NCBI GenBank assembly: GCA_024278775.1
Contig: JAJRSP010000053.1
Coordinates: 1-5,204, forward strand
From: Planctomycetota bacterium
GTDB lineage: Bacteria > Planctomycetota > Phycisphaerae > UBA1845
Length of the DNA stretch: 5,204 nt
Reading direction: 5' to 3'
The notes beneath the pieces were generated by a model. It saw nothing but the letters and a program-made list of their open reading frames with translations. It was not told where the DNA came from and searched no databases. Positions 5,082 through 5,204 of this stretch are shown here, piece after piece. Within the stretch, counting starts at the first letter, position 1. Each line of letters opens with the position of its first letter. Position numbers and translations under genes: made by a program.

Positions 5082-5204
5082 CTAGCCGGCCCCCTCATCA
5101 GAAGTTGTCGGGGTAGGGGACGCGGAAGGCTCTGGTACCTCGGTAGGTGCCGCCACAGTAGCATCGGGTGGCTGCGGTGGCGCTGTAGGTTCAGTCGGTG
5201 CCAC
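5082..5204 (-). CDS. C-terminal Pro/Thr/Ala-rich tail of an unidentified protein, 5' part outside the window
   Basis: An open minus-strand frame enters at base 5204 and ends at TAG 5084-5082, giving 40 visible residues. The composition is low-complexity and dominated by Pro, Ala and Thr, with scattered Glu/Asp (stretches such as VAPTEPTAPPQPP and PEPSASPTPTTSDEGAG). Such extended tails are common at the C-termini of small membrane proteins, secretion components and cell-envelope proteins, but none of these can be chosen here. The frame is supported by its biased composition and by the stop lying directly at the edge of the repeat element. A chance open frame of 40 codons in GC-rich DNA remains possible. 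The gene lies upstream of sat in the same direction, separated by about 475 bp that includes the repeat element, so it is probably a separate transcription unit. Confidence 0.55.
   Translation of the reverse strand: MAPTEPTAPPQPPDATVAAPTEVPEPSASPTPTTSDEGAG

Larger units (their letters stand above)
4858..5085. mobile_element. Composite palindromic element flanked by a 13-bp direct repeat (MITE- or BIME-like, non-autonomous)
   Basis: CCCATTCCGCTAG occurs at 4858-4870 and again, in the same orientation, at 5073-5085. Between them is a nested, nearly symmetrical structure. It consists of a half-arm (4871-4887), a left hairpin (4922-4953) and a right hairpin in opposite orientation (5014-5045), then a further half-arm (AAGAATGG, 5060-5067). 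The outer ends, GTGTGCCCCATTCTTCG on the left and the reverse of 5056-5072 on the right, are imperfectly inverted. The element encodes no transposase. The right direct repeat overlaps the TAG stop codon (5082-5084) of the adjacent minus-strand gene. This matches what a small non-autonomous transposon with target duplication would look like. Because the direct repeat shares the CCCATT word with the hairpin arms, it could instead be another part of the repeat family. Confidence 0.5.

Noticed and set aside
4858..5085. CRISPR-like array
   Set aside because: The repeated units are inverted hairpins of different orientation with unequal spacing, not direct repeats with uniform spacers, and no cas gene is nearby.
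4579..5164. Several overlapping frames of 60-170 codons on both strands through the region upstream of sat
   Set aside because: They read through the inverted repeats, so similar peptide words appear in several frames and on both strands, which indicates repeat DNA rather than protein.

Overview
The window is GC-rich bacterial chromosomal DNA. Almost all of the coding capacity lies on the minus strand. The gene families are ordinary housekeeping ones. The lineage cannot be proven from the sequence. The combination of a homo-oligomeric-type ATP sulfurylase, an alkaline-phosphatase-superfamily phosphohydrolase and intergenic GC-rich hairpin repeats would fit a member of the Planctomycetota or a relative, but that is an impression and not a measurement.

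Layout from left to right: (1) positions 1-55 (+) hold the last 17 codons of a short-chain dehydrogenase/reductase of FabG type. (2) Positions 56-378 are non-coding. (3) Positions 379-452 (-) are a complete tRNA-Arg(UCU) gene without an encoded CCA. (4) Positions 453-792 are non-coding and contain an 8-bp inverted repeat and one copy of a hairpin repeat. (5) A cluster transcribed right to left follows: sat (4606-3461, ATP sulfurylase), an nrnA-type DHH/DHHA1 phosphoesterase (3366-2287) and an alkaline-phosphatase-superfamily phosphohydrolase (2196-793, GTG start). (6) Positions 4607-5081 are a 475-bp non-coding stretch holding the sat leader and a composite repeat element of about 230 bp. (7) Positions 5082-5204 (-) are the last 40 codons of an unidentified protein with a Pro/Thr/Ala-rich tail.

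The three central genes share a direction, are separated by about 90 bp each, and have no convincing terminator between them, so they may be one operon. A functional link is plausible. Sat makes adenosine 5'-phosphosulfate. If that is carried on to PAPS and reduced, 3'-phosphoadenosine 5'-phosphate (pAp) is released, and NrnA-type enzymes remove pAp as well as short RNA oligonucleotides. The third enzyme has a complete alkaline-phosphatase-superfamily metal site, but its substrate is unknown.

The most interesting non-coding signal is a hairpin family present three times (654-683, 4922-4953, 5014-5045). All copies share the stem base and two adjacent G-T wobble pairs, while the stem tip differs by compensatory changes. 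Two copies sit in opposite orientation inside a perfect 17-bp inverted repeat, itself nested in a 13-bp direct repeat that overlaps a stop codon. This looks like a small non-autonomous mobile element or REP/BIME-like unit. No defence system, CRISPR array or autonomous transposase is present.
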